Position numbers and translations under genes: made by a program. Shown piece after piece: positions 39,473 through 49,991 of a stretch of DNA of 64,000 nt. Source of the DNA: Rothia nasimurium (GTDB lineage: Bacteria; Actinomycetota; Actinomycetes; Actinomycetales; Micrococcaceae); assembly GCF_928382285.1 (NCBI RefSeq), contig NZ_CAKMSS010000001.1, positions 248,001 through 312,000 on the forward strand. The letters are read 5' to 3'. Under the pieces are notes generated by a model that ran no database searches, was not told where the DNA came from, and was given only the letters and a program-made list of their open reading frames with translations. Numbering within the stretch: the stretch's first letter is position 1; every line of letters starts with the position of its first letter.

Positions 39473-41041
39473 ATGCACGACTTGGGAATTGTCGAACCGA
39501 CCCTAGAAGAGTTCCGTGAACTAGCTGCCAGCCGCCGCGTCATTCCCGTGCGCGTCAAAGTTCTCGCAGACGCCATGACCCCCATCGGCATCTACCGGGC
39601 CCTGGTCGCCGCCGACGGCGCACCAGCCCCCGGCACCTTCCTGCTGGAATCAGCGAACGAACAGAAGCAGTGGTCACGCTACTCCTTTATCGGTGCCTCT
39701 AGCCGGTCAACCCTCACCACCAAGAACGGGCAGATTGTCTGGCAGGGGCTTACCCCCTCCGGCGCGCCCACCGAGGGCGACCCCGTTGAGGCTATCCGCG
39801 AGACCCTCGAAATGCTGCATACCGAGCCCCTCGATAACCTGCCCCCGCTCACCAGCGGCCTGGTCGGCTACATGGGCTGGGACGTCGTGCGCCACTGGGA
39901 GAAACTACCCGGCGGCCCGGCGGACGACGTCAACCTGCCCGAATTCGCCCTCAACATCGTCTCAGACATGGCAGTGCACGATAACGCCGACGGCACCGTC
40001 ACCCTAATCGCCAATGCCATCAACTTCAACGGCACCGACGAAAACATCGACGCCGCCTACGCCGATGCCCTCTCCCGCGTCTACGCCATGATGGACAAAC
40101 TGGCCCAGCCCGCCCCCGAGTCGGTCTCAACCCTCACCGGCACATCGGATATCGAGGCGCAGGTCGCGCAGGTCAAGCACACCTGGGCAGAACAGGGCTT
40201 CTTGGACGCCATTGAAAAGTCCAAGAAAAACATCATCGACGGTGACGTATTCCAGATCGTGATCTCCCGCCGTTTCGAGGCAGAAAACCGCGCCAGCGCC
40301 CTGGACGTTTACCGGGTGCTACGCCAGTCCAATCCCTCGCCCTACATGTACCTCTTCAACTTCGAATCCACCGAAGACGGCGAGCCCTTCCAGATTGTCG
40401 GCTCTTCCCCCGAAGCCCTGGTCACCCTTAAAAACGGCACCGCCACCACCCACCCCATCGCTGGGTCCCGTCCGCGCGGCGCCACCCGCGAAGAAGACCT
40501 TGCCCTGGCCGAGGAGCTGCTTGCCGACGAAAAAGAGCGCTCCGAGCACCTCATGCTCATCGACCTGGCCCGCAACGACCTCTCCCGCATTGCGGTACCC
40601 GGCAGCGTCAACGTCACCCAGTTCATGGAAATCGAGCGCTTCAGCCACATCATGCACATCTCATCCGAGGTGCAGGCCCAGCTGGCCGACGGCATGAACG
40701 CCTACGACGTACTGCGCGTAACCTTCCCCGCAGGCACCCTCTCGGGTGCGCCCAAGCCCCGCGCCATGCAGCTACTGGACGAGTATGAGGTGAGCGCTCG
40801 CGGTATCTATGCCGGTGTGTGCGGCTACTTCGACTTTGCGGGCAACATGGATATGGCCATTGCCATCCGCACCGCCGTGCTCAAGAGCGGACGCGCCTAC
40901 GTGCAGGCGGGCGCCGGTATTGTCATGGACTCGGTGCCCGCTTCTGAAGCCCAAGAATCTGTGAACAAGGCAGCTGCCCCGCTGCGTGCCGTGCTCACCG
41001 CGTCGGGTCTGGCGCCCCTGTCGACCGAGGTGATTGACTAA
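39473..41041 (+). CDS. trpE: Anthranilate synthase component I
   Basis: Converts chorismate to anthranilate with TrpG glutaminase (not in this window). 522 residues; the N-terminal domain carries the tryptophan feedback LLESANEQKQWSRYSFIG motif, and the chorismate-binding domain shows GDVFQIVISRRF, PSPYMYLFNFE, HPIAGSRPRGATREED, LIDLARNDLSRIAVPGSV and FPAGTLSGAPKPRAMQLLDE. Ends one base before the next start. Confidence 0.97.
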   Translation: MHDLGIVEPTLEEFRELAASRRVIPVRVKVLADAMTPIGIYRALVAADGAPAPGTFLLESANEQKQWSRYSFIGASSRSTLTTKNGQIVWQGLTPSGAPTEGDPVEAIRETLEMLHTEPLDNLPPLTSGLVGYMGWDVVRHWEKLPGGPADDVNLPEFALNIVSDMAVHDNADGTVTLIANAINFNGTDENIDAAYADALSRVYAMMDKLAQPAPESVSTLTGTSDIEAQVAQVKHTWAEQGFLDAIEKSKKNIIDGDVFQIVISRRFEAENRASALDVYRVLRQSNPSPYMYLFNFESTEDGEPFQIVGSSPEALVTLKNGTATTHPIAGSRPRGATREEDLALAEELLADEKERSEHLMLIDLARNDLSRIAVPGSVNVTQFMEIERFSHIMHISSEVQAQLADGMNAYDVLRVTFPAGTLSGAPKPRAMQLLDEYEVSARGIYAGVCGYFDFAGNMDMAIAIRTAVLKSGRAYVQAGAGIVMDSVPASEAQESVNKAAAPLRAVLTASGLAPLSTEVID

Positions 41042-41668
41042 ATGAGCGAGTCACAGACCCAGCCTGCTGAGGTTGCTACCGCGCACCCGGTGCCGGGCTG
41101 GGCTAAACCTGCCCGCGTGATGCTGGGGGCTATGGCTGTTTCTACTGCCGCCTTCCTCACCACTTTGCCGACCTGGATTCGCGCCGAAGTCAGCACGGTC
41201 GTTTCGACCTCCACCCTGGACATTTCGGGAGCGGACGCCGGCTCCACCGTCTCTGCCCTGGCCCTGGTTGCCTTGGTCGCGTCGGTTGCCCTGCGTATTG
41301 CCGGGCCTAAGCTCCGCAAGGTGCTGGCTCTCTTGCTGGTGGGTGTGGGTGTGGGTCTGGCGGTTGCCGCTTTCGGTGTGCACGCCGACCCACAGGCTGC
41401 CTCGATGGCTCAGGTCAGCGCCATTACGGGCACCAATGCCCCCGCGGACTCCTACGAAGTGACCGTCCTGCCCTTGCTGTCTGCCGTCTTCGGCGTGCTG
41501 GTTGCCCTGGCCGGTGTATGGGCTTTTGTGGCGACCTCCCACTGGAAGACCGGGCGTAAGTACGACCGGTCAGCTGCCCGCGCCGCCCGCCTGGCCTCAG
41601 CCGAAGAGACCGACGAGATCGACGCCTGGGACTCCCTGAGCGAGGGTAAGGACCCCACACAAGACTAG
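41042..41668 (+). CDS. Trp biosynthesis-associated membrane protein (TIGR02234, Trp_oprn_chp)
   Basis: 208 residues with four hydrophobic segments (around residues 25-45, 70-90, 97-115 and 145-168) and a Thr-rich extracellular loop. Members occur only between trpE and trpC in actinobacteria; function unknown. It abuts trpE directly. In relatives the next gene is the HGxxPAAW protein, which here lies 9.4 kb away beyond the hut island. Confidence 0.9.
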   Translation: MSESQTQPAEVATAHPVPGWAKPARVMLGAMAVSTAAFLTTLPTWIRAEVSTVVSTSTLDISGADAGSTVSALALVALVASVALRIAGPKLRKVLALLLVGVGVGLAVAAFGVHADPQAASMAQVSAITGTNAPADSYEVTVLPLLSAVFGVLVALAGVWAFVATSHWKTGRKYDRSAARAARLASAEETDEIDAWDSLSEGKDPTQD

Positions 41669-42411
41669 CTGCCAAAAGACCCTTCGAGTCTGCTGCGGGA
41701 GCCGGGGTGCAGCAGCACCACCTGGCTGATGAGTTCATCGCCCGACCAGGTGCTGCGCAGCAGGCGCAGGCAGGGGTCGGCCGGAGTGATGTGCAGGTCG
41801 GACGCCTGGGCGCTGGTAGGTAGCACAGCCTCAACGGTGTGCGTACCCCGGGTAATAGGGGAGCACTGCCCCAGGTAAAAGTTGGGGGTAATCCTGGTGA
41901 AGTCCTGCTGGAGATAGTCGGGGATAGCCTGAGCGTTCACGTAGCGCTCTTCACGCTGAATCGGCAGCCCGTCATCATAATGCACCAGCACGCTGTGGAA
42001 GACCCTCTCGCCCAGCTCGGGTGCCAGGCGGCGCTGGGCCTGGGCGGCTGGAATTTCTTCGAGAGCGAGAACCTTGCTGCTGTGGGTGTGGCCGCGTTCG
42101 GTAATCTCATCAGCAATATTGCGCACCTCAAAGAGGGCAGAGGAATTTTTGTGCTCTGCCACGAAGGTGCCCACGCCGCGGGTGCGCACCAGCAGACCCT
42201 CCAGCGTCATTTCGCGGATTGCGCGGTTAACCGTCATGCGGGAGAGCCCCAGGGCACTGGCTATTTCGTTTTCTGAGGGGATGGTTTCACCTGCGTCCCA
42301 GTGCCCGCCGGTGATTTGCTCGGTGATGATGGTTTTGAGGAGCTGGTAGGCGGGGGCCTTGAGGTTCTTGTGGTCAGCGAACTGCTGGGACAAGTCGGTG
42401 ATTTTTTCCAC
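41665..42411 (-). CDS. hutC: Histidine utilisation repressor, GntR family (HutC-like)
   Basis: 248 residues from GTG 42411 (GGAG precedes); the longer open frame to 42684 overlaps hutU and is rejected. An N-terminal winged HTH (APAYQLLKTIITEQITGGHW, PSENEIASALGLSRMTVNRAIREM) is followed by a UTRA ligand domain (YLGQCSPITRGTHTVEAV, LRLLRSTWSGDELISQVVL). HutC proteins bind urocanate and lift repression of hut genes. It is divergent from hutU across a shared operator and shares four bases with the end of the trp membrane gene. Confidence 0.92.
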   Translation of the reverse strand: MEKITDLSQQFADHKNLKAPAYQLLKTIITEQITGGHWDAGETIPSENEIASALGLSRMTVNRAIREMTLEGLLVRTRGVGTFVAEHKNSSALFEVRNIADEITERGHTHSSKVLALEEIPAAQAQRRLAPELGERVFHSVLVHYDDGLPIQREERYVNAQAIPDYLQQDFTRITPNFYLGQCSPITRGTHTVEAVLPTSAQASDLHITPADPCLRLLRSTWSGDELISQVVLLHPGSRSRLEGSFGS

Positions 42412-42421
42412 GCCTACTCCA

Positions 42422-42444
42422 TTGACAAGTGGTTGTATATACAA
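42422..42444. promoter_or_regulatory. hut operator: TTGTATATACAA palindrome next to TTGACA
   Basis: A perfect 12-bp palindrome TTGTATATACAA (42433-42444) lies in the 147-bp hutC-hutU gap, 6 bases after TTGACA (42422-42427), a possible -35. The centre TGTATATACA matches the known HutC-type operator, so binding there would block RNA polymerase. Confidence 0.7.
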
Positions 42445-42558
42445 GAAGATAGGTGTGTGACCCTCTTCATCTTTCAACTGTACCGCCCCGGCGCGGTCAG
42501 GCAAAAGTAAAGAACCAGAAGCTGGGCAAAGCAGACCATCATGCACAAAGGAGTAGAC

Positions 42559-44223
<1,665 letters not shown>

Positions 44224-44225
44224 CC

Positions 44226-45416
44226 ATGACCAGCCGTCTCTTTACCAATATCGGGTCGCTCGTCACCAATGACCCCACTCTGGACCGCGGGCCCCTCGGC
44301 GTACTTGAGAACGCCGCCTTTGTGGTGGAGCAGGGCCGTATTGCCTGGGTTGGCCCTGCCAGTCAGGCACCGGCGTCCGACCGCTGCGTTGATTTGGGCG
44401 GGCGCGCTGTGCTGCCGGGTTTTGTGGAATCCCACTCCCACCTGGTTTTTGCCGGGGACCGCTCCCACGAGTTTGCGGCCCGTATGGAGGGCAAACCGTA
44501 CGAGGCCGGTGGCATCCGCACCACCATCGAGGCCACCCGGGCCGCCAGCGCAGCGGAGCTGGAACTCAATACCCGCTCGCTCATGCAGGAGTACGCCCGC
44601 GCCGGGGCAACCACGATTGAAGTAAAGACCGGCTACGGCCAGTCGGCCGAGTCTGAGCTGAAGTCGGTGCAGGTCGCCGCTGCCTGCACCGACGAGGTGA
44701 CCCTGCTAGCAGCCCACGTGGCTCCGCCGGAGTACCGGGATAAGCAGGACGAATACGTTCAGATGGTGGTAGACACCATGATTCCCGAGTGCGCCCCCTA
44801 CGCCTCCTGGATCGATGTTTTTTGCGAACGTGGGGCTTTTAGTGAGGACGAGTCGCGGGCAGTCCTGCAGGCAGGGATAGCTGCCGGTTTGAAGGCTCGC
44901 GTGCACGGGAACCAGCTGACCTACGGGGCCGGTGTGCAGCTGGCCGTTGAGCTGGGTGCTGCCAGCGTGGATCACGTGGTCTACCTGACGGACGCGGACG
45001 TCGACGCCCTGGCTAACAGCTCCACGGTGGCTACCGTGCTACCCGGGGCAGATTTTTCGACCCGGGGCGCCTACCCCGACGCCCGCCGCCTGCTGGATGC
45101 CGGTGCAACGGTGGCGCTGGGGGCTGACTGCAATCCCGGTACCTCCTTCACCACCTCCATTCCCTTCTGCATCGCCCTGGCCGTGCGGGATCTACACATG
45201 AGCCCGGACGAAGCTGTCTGGGCGGCAACAGCCGGGGGAGCGGCCGCCCTGGGGCGCACCGACATCGGTGCCATCACCGTGGGAGCCCGCGCCGACGTCC
45301 TCGCCCTGGACGCCCCCAACCACCTGCACCTGGCCTACCGCCCCGGCGTGCCCCTGGTCGCAGGCGTCTGGAAGGACGGGCAAACCGTCGTACCCCTGCA
45401 CGAGGAGGAAAACTAG
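44226..45416 (+). CDS. hutI: Imidazolonepropionase
   Basis: Third step. 396 residues, amidohydrolase TIM barrel: VLPGFVESHSHLVFAGDR (His-x-His metal site), MQEYARAGATTIEVKTGYG, AAHVAPPEYRD, ARVHGNQLTYGAGVQLAV with third His, HVVYL, and ALGADCNPGTSF with metal Asp. Starts 2 bases after hutU; its stop overlaps the hutG GTG by one base. Confidence 0.96.
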   Translation: MTSRLFTNIGSLVTNDPTLDRGPLGVLENAAFVVEQGRIAWVGPASQAPASDRCVDLGGRAVLPGFVESHSHLVFAGDRSHEFAARMEGKPYEAGGIRTTIEATRAASAAELELNTRSLMQEYARAGATTIEVKTGYGQSAESELKSVQVAAACTDEVTLLAAHVAPPEYRDKQDEYVQMVVDTMIPECAPYASWIDVFCERGAFSEDESRAVLQAGIAAGLKARVHGNQLTYGAGVQLAVELGAASVDHVVYLTDADVDALANSSTVATVLPGADFSTRGAYPDARRLLDAGATVALGADCNPGTSFTTSIPFCIALAVRDLHMSPDEAVWAATAGGAAALGRTDIGAITVGARADVLALDAPNHLHLAYRPGVPLVAGVWKDGQTVVPLHEEEN

Positions 45417-46423
45417 TGATCCAGGCAATCACCGACCGGAAAGCTCCGGAATGGAGCGGACGCGACGACGGGCCCGGTGCCGAACACCGCAGGCTCTTCC
45501 AGGTAGTGCAGCCGCTTGCCCAGCTGACCCAGCGCCCGGACGCCCTCTTCATCGGCTTTGCCTCCGACGAGGGGGTGCGCCGCAACCAGGGGCGCACCGG
45601 CGCAGCAGAAGGGCCCACCGCCCTGCGCTCAGCCCTGGGAACCCTGGCCCTGGCTCGGGGAACCACCGGTAACCGCCGCACCGACCTAGTCCTGGGCGAC
45701 GCCGGTGACGTTGTCGTCACCCACCGCGACCTGATAGGAGGCCACCGCAGACTATCGGAGGCCGTCACCGCCATCATCGACGCAGGCTCCCTGCCGGTGG
45801 TACTCGGCGGCGGGCACGAAGTCGCCTACGGCACCTATCTGGGGCTGGCGGCGTCCGCCCGCAGAAGAAACCACCGGGGACAGGGTAGGGCCGCCCGCAT
45901 CGGCATCCTGAACCTGGACGCCCACTTCGACCTGCGCCAAGCGGACGAACCCACCAGCGGAACCCCCTTCAGCCAGGCGCTCGCCGACGAAGAATGGGCG
46001 GGCACCGAACTGACCTACGCGGTCGTGGGCATCTCTGAGGCAGCCAATACCCAGGTACTCTTCGACGCCGCAGACCACGCCCGCGTGCACTACCTGCTCG
46101 ATGAAGAAACCCACTGGGGCAACCTGCAAGCCATCGACAAGTTCGTTGAGGTCTTCACCGCACACGTCGACCTGATCTACCTGACCCTGGACCTGGACGT
46201 CCTGCCAGCGGCTGTTGCCCCCGGCGTCAGCGCCCCCGCCGCACTCGGCGTTGACCCTGCCATCATCAACCGCATCATGGGCAGGGTTGCCGCCTCGGGC
46301 AAGCTCGCCGCCTTCGACGTAGCCGAACTCAACCCCTCCCTCGACATCGACGGACGCACCGCCAAAACAGCAGCCCGCCTGATCCACACCGTCCTAACCC
46401 GGCACGCGCCTCTGCCGGAGTAA
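45416..46423 (+). CDS. hutG: Formimidoylglutamase (arginase family)
   Basis: Cleaves formimidoyl-glutamate to glutamate and formamide. 335 residues; ureohydrolase Mn2+ motifs VLGGGHEVAYGTYLG, NLDAHFDLRQ, YLTLDLDVLPAAVAPGVSAPA and FDVAELNPSLD. GTG 45416 has GAGGAGG upstream. Choice of this enzyme, not HutF/HutG deformylase, indicates the four-step hut pathway without formylglutamate. Confidence 0.94.
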   Translation: MIQAITDRKAPEWSGRDDGPGAEHRRLFQVVQPLAQLTQRPDALFIGFASDEGVRRNQGRTGAAEGPTALRSALGTLALARGTTGNRRTDLVLGDAGDVVVTHRDLIGGHRRLSEAVTAIIDAGSLPVVLGGGHEVAYGTYLGLAASARRRNHRGQGRAARIGILNLDAHFDLRQADEPTSGTPFSQALADEEWAGTELTYAVVGISEAANTQVLFDAADHARVHYLLDEETHWGNLQAIDKFVEVFTAHVDLIYLTLDLDVLPAAVAPGVSAPAALGVDPAIINRIMGRVAASGKLAAFDVAELNPSLDIDGRTAKTAARLIHTVLTRHAPLPE

Positions 46424-46438
46424 AACTCTATAGGTTCT

Positions 46439-46465
46439 GCAGGCTCGCGCTCGCTGCGAGCCTGC
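46439..46465. repeat. Short REP-like palindrome between hutG and hutH
   Basis: GCAGGCTCGC (46439-46448) and GCGAGCCTGC (46456-46465) around GCTCGCT. It corresponds to the ends of the REP-like elements at 19510 and 22254 with the central part missing. Confidence 0.7.
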
Positions 46466-46496
46466 TTCACCTCATACACTTTCAAAGGAGAAAACC

Positions 46497-48038
46497 ATGA
46501 CCACCACCGTCACCGTCGGCATCGGGCCCGTGAGCTTCGCCGACCTGATCGCAGTTGCCCGCCACGGCGCGGCCGTCACCATCAGCGACGAAGCCCTGGC
46601 TGAAATCGAAAAATCAAGCCAGCGCATCCGCGACCTAGCCAACTCAGACACCCCCGTTTACGGCGTCTCCACGGGCTTTGGTGCCCTGGCTAACAAGCAC
46701 ATTCCCCTGGAGATGCGCAAGGCTCTGCAGCGCGGCCTGATTCGCTCCCACGCAGCAGGATCTGGCCCCGAGGTTGAGACCGAGGTCATTCGCGCCCTCA
46801 TGCTCCTGCGCCTTTCGACCCTGGCAACCGGCCGCACCGGCGTCCGTCCGGTCGTCGCCCAGGCCTACGCCGATATGCTGTCAGCCGGGCTGACCCCGGT
46901 AGTGCGCGAGTACGGTTCGCTGGGCTGCTCCGGCGACCTGGCGCCCCTGTCCCACTGTGCCCTGGCCATCATTGGCGAGGGCCAGGTGCGGGACGCCGAC
47001 GGCCAGCTCTACGAGACCGCTGAGGCCTTTGAGAAGTTCGGGCTGACCGCGGTAGAACTAGCTGAAAAAGAGGGGCTGGCCCTTATCAACGGCACCGACG
47101 GTATGCTGGGCATGCTGGTCATGGCCCTGACCGACCTGGACGCCCTGGTCAAACTCGCCGACGTCGCTGCGGCTATGAGCGTTGAGGGGCTCGCCGGTAC
47201 CGACCGCGTCTTTGCCCCCGAACTGCACGAGCTGCGACCCCACCCCGGCCAGGGGGCCGCTGCCGCCAATATGAAGAGGGTGCTGGAAGGTTCCGGCATT
47301 ATCCAGCACCATGCCGAGAACGTGACCACCTACGTGCAGGACGCCTACTCCCTGCGCTGCGCACCCCAGGTCGCTGGCGCCGTGCGCGACACCATCGAAC
47401 ACGCCCGCACCGTTGCCCTGCGCGAGCTGGCCTCAGCCGTTGATAACCCCGTGGTGACCCTGGACGGTCGGGTGGAATCCAACGGTAACTTCCACGGCGC
47501 CCCGGTGGCCTACGTGCTGGACTTCCTGGCGATCGCTGTTGCCGATGCGGCTTCAATCTCAGAGCGCCGCACCGACCGCTTCCTGGATGTTGCCCGCAAC
47601 CGCGGCCTGCCGCCCTTCCTAGCCGACGACCCCGGCGTGGACTCAGGCCACATGATCGCCCAGTACACCCAGGCTGCTATCGTTTCTGAGCTCAAGCGCC
47701 TGGCCGTACCTGCCTCGGCAGATTCCATTCCTTCGTCTGCCATGCAGGAGGATCACGTGTCGATGGGCTGGTCGGCTGCCCGCAAGCTGCGCAAGGCGGT
47801 GGACGGGCTCACCCGCGTCCTCGCCATCGAAATCCTAACTGCCGCCCGCGGTATCGACCTGCGCGCCCCGCAGACCCCCTCACCGGCAACCGCCGCAGTG
47901 ATTGAGCGCCTGCGTAAGGACGTCGCTGGCCCCGGCCCCGACCGCTTCCTCTCACCCGAAATCGAACAAACCGTCGAACTGGTCGCCAACGGCGAACTGC
48001 TGGCAGCGGCTGAGAGTGTAGTGGGGAAGCTCTACTAG
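46497..48038 (+). CDS. hutH: Histidine ammonia-lyase
   Basis: First step: histidine to urocanate and ammonia. 513 residues. The MIO-forming region is GSLGCSGDLAPLSHCAL; Cys-Ser-Gly replaces the more usual Ala-Ser-Gly, a substitution allowed in the family signature. Other motifs: VYGVSTGFGALA, QLIRSHAAGSG-like QRGLIRSHAAGSG, LINGTDGMLGML, QDAYSLRCAPQV and SNGNFHGAPVAYVLDFL. AAAGGAGAAAACC precedes the ATG. Ends before a two-way terminator. Confidence 0.97.
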   Translation: MTTTVTVGIGPVSFADLIAVARHGAAVTISDEALAEIEKSSQRIRDLANSDTPVYGVSTGFGALANKHIPLEMRKALQRGLIRSHAAGSGPEVETEVIRALMLLRLSTLATGRTGVRPVVAQAYADMLSAGLTPVVREYGSLGCSGDLAPLSHCALAIIGEGQVRDADGQLYETAEAFEKFGLTAVELAEKEGLALINGTDGMLGMLVMALTDLDALVKLADVAAAMSVEGLAGTDRVFAPELHELRPHPGQGAAAANMKRVLEGSGIIQHHAENVTTYVQDAYSLRCAPQVAGAVRDTIEHARTVALRELASAVDNPVVTLDGRVESNGNFHGAPVAYVLDFLAIAVADAASISERRTDRFLDVARNRGLPPFLADDPGVDSGHMIAQYTQAAIVSELKRLAVPASADSIPSSAMQEDHVSMGWSAARKLRKAVDGLTRVLAIEILTAARGIDLRAPQTPSPATAAVIERLRKDVAGPGPDRFLSPEIEQTVELVANGELLAAAESVVGKLY

Positions 48039-48102
48039 CAGGTCCTTGCCGGAGCCTGTAGCGATGTGAGGAAAAGAGCCTCACTGCTCTTGAATCAATA
48101 AG

Positions 48103-48168
48103 TTTGTACCGCGGGGTGCCCAGAAATAACGTGGAAATGCATTGTTTCTGGGCACCCCGCGGTACAAA
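48103..48168. terminator. Bidirectional terminator between hutH and lipoprotein genes
   Basis: Perfect 24-bp arms (48103-48126 and 48145-48168; TTTGTACCGCGGGGTGCCC with complement) with T/A runs at both outer edges and an 18-base loop. Confidence 0.9.
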
Positions 48169-48192
48169 GTCTTGAACTGAAGCAGTAGAGAC

Positions 48193-49068
48193 CTATGGGG
48201 TGGTGCTGTAAGAGTCTGCTGACAACTTGAACCCATAATTTTGCCCCTGGCAGATGATGAAAGTTCCATCATTGAGGCAAGAAGAACTCGATATGCTGAT
48301 CGACTGACCGACTGGCAGCATTGGTGCATCACTATTTGACGGTTGGCCGTGGGAGACGTTAGGTTCGCCAGAAAAATTGTGTCTTGGATTTGGATTATCG
48401 TAGAAATGGATGCTCACTGAATCCGCTGCTGTGGTGCTACAGCCTGTACTGGTGCCGCTAGAACCTGTCCAAATCCTGCAGTGAGCAAAGCCCGTAGAAA
48501 ATACAATATCTGTGTCCGGACGACCATTAGGGTCGGTATACACGGAGTTGGAGACTACGGGTACCCCTCCGGCGTTATAGACAGTCATTGCTTCTAGCCG
48601 GGTGCCGTTATTCGTGCAGGTGACTGAGCGTCCTTCTCTCCAAATGTCAGAATTACCTCTGGTATGACAGGCGAACCCTTGGATCTGATGGTGAGTGGCT
48701 CCGCCGTTTGCGAAGGCCGCGTTGAAGTCAGCGAAGATGGACTGTACCTGGTCGCAGTTGAGACCAGCCGCATTTTCGGCGACTACCAGAGTGGAAGCAC
48801 CGGTATTTGAAGCCCCACACGAAGTGCCGGGAGCAACGCCTGAGGGAGCTAGTGAAGATGCTTCAGCCTCCGTGCCGCTATCTGCTTCCAGAGTCTGCTC
48901 GGAAGATGCAGACACTGCAGGGAGACTTGGTTCGGGTGACGCTGATGCTGTAACTGTCGTTACCTGAGGTTCAGGCTGAGCAGTGGGCTGCTGATTGACC
49001 GTAATACAACCAGTCATTAATAAAACTGATGAGGCCGATAGTGCAGCGAATTGAATAAATTTTTTCAT
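48193..49068 (-). CDS. Lipoprotein paralogue 3 (unknown family)
   Basis: 291 residues. Lipobox MTGC at about residue 21, followed by ITVNQQ and a Ser/Ala/Glu/Thr linker, then a conserved domain (GVAPGTSCGASNTGASTLVV, NCDQVQSIFADFNAAFANGG, HHQIQGFACHTRGNSD, RSVTCTNNGTRLEAMTVYNA) with four cysteines, and a divergent C-terminal region ending SSCLNDGTFIICQGQNYGFK. Three such genes lie in tandem and one orientation. No catalytic motif; an envelope adhesion, sensing or inhibitor role is possible. Confidence 0.85.
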   Translation of the reverse strand: MKKFIQFAALSASSVLLMTGCITVNQQPTAQPEPQVTTVTASASPEPSLPAVSASSEQTLEADSGTEAEASSLAPSGVAPGTSCGASNTGASTLVVAENAAGLNCDQVQSIFADFNAAFANGGATHHQIQGFACHTRGNSDIWREGRSVTCTNNGTRLEAMTVYNAGGVPVVSNSVYTDPNGRPDTDIVFSTGFAHCRIWTGSSGTSTGCSTTAADSVSIHFYDNPNPRHNFSGEPNVSHGQPSNSDAPMLPVGQSISISSSSCLNDGTFIICQGQNYGFKLSADSYSTTP

Positions 49069-49090
49069 TATTTAACCGATTAGCTAATGA

Positions 49091-49969
49091 TTAGTGAAAA
49101 GTATGCCCATTTTGAGTAACAGTGAACCCCTGGTCACCAGAAACACAAGTAACTGAATCACCGTTGTTGATACAAGCGATATTTTTATAGTAGAAAGATT
49201 GACCTACTGGAAGTTGAACGAAACCTGGACGCGGTGATCGCTGTGCTAGTTCTCTGGTGCCCGGACCTGGTGTCGCATTGCCAAGAACTTGGAGTGCAAT
49301 TCCAGCGGAAACAGGGTTTTTCCCATCAGGGTAATAGGTGCATCCGAAACCATAAGCGTCCACACCGCCCATCGAGCAGTCAGCAAATGAAGTGCTGAAA
49401 TCTGCGCCTAACCCGTATTCACCATCCACGTAGATCCTGGGATTTGCAACTGGGACTCCACCGAGACCAAATTGCGTCATTGCTTCCAGGCGAGTTCCGC
49501 CCTGGGTGCAGGTAACAGAGCGGCCCTCTATTTCCACATCACTGGGTGAGCGGGTGTGGCAAGCGAACCCCTGAATCTGATGATGAGTGGCGCCGCCGTT
49601 TGCGAATGCCGCGTTGAAGTCAGCGAAGATGGACTGCACCTGGGCACAGTTCAGATTAGCTGCGTTTTCAGCAACCACGAGGGTTGTTCTACCAGTGTTG
49701 GAAGGCCCGCACGAAGTGCCAGGAGCAACACCTTCAGGTGCAGCGGGCTGAGGCGCTTGGGTCTGGGTAGCAGGTGCTGAGGTCGCTGTATCCTGGGTAG
49801 CTTCGGCTGAGCTAGCTTCAGCAGGTGCGGGGGAACTCGTCTCAGGCGCTACCACCACGGTGGTCACCTGCGGCGATGGCTCGTCGCTAGCCCTGTTGAT
49901 GGTGACGCAGCCAGTGAGCGTTAGCGTTACAGCAGCCGCAATTGACAGGAATGATGCTTTATTTTTCAT
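49091..49969 (-). CDS. Lipoprotein paralogue 2 (unknown family)
   Basis: 292 residues from ATG 49969 (AGAAG upstream); the open frame to 50149 overlaps paralogue 1. Lipobox LTGC, VTINRA, Pro/Ala/Thr linker, then GVAPGTSCGPSNTGRTTLVV, NCAQVQSIFADFNAAFANGG, GFACHTRSPSDVEIEGRSVT and RLEAMTQFGLGGVPV. C-terminal region ends ACINNGDSVTCVSGDQGF. Closest to paralogue 3 in the conserved part. Confidence 0.85.
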   Translation of the reverse strand: MKNKASFLSIAAAVTLTLTGCVTINRASDEPSPQVTTVVVAPETSSPAPAEASSAEATQDTATSAPATQTQAPQPAAPEGVAPGTSCGPSNTGRTTLVVAENAANLNCAQVQSIFADFNAAFANGGATHHQIQGFACHTRSPSDVEIEGRSVTCTQGGTRLEAMTQFGLGGVPVANPRIYVDGEYGLGADFSTSFADCSMGGVDAYGFGCTYYPDGKNPVSAGIALQVLGNATPGPGTRELAQRSPRPGFVQLPVGQSFYYKNIACINNGDSVTCVSGDQGFTVTQNGHTFH

Positions 49970-49991
49970 CGTTATCTTCTCGCTCAGCTTT

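Noticed and set aside
46436..46466. Intrinsic terminator between hutG and hutH
   Set aside because: The stem is good but there is no T-run and hutH must be read through from the same operon; treated as a REP-like palindrome instead.
46918..46960. Inactive histidine ammonia-lyase because Ala of the MIO motif is Cys
   Set aside because: Cys at this position is an accepted variant of the family signature and still allows the cofactor to form.
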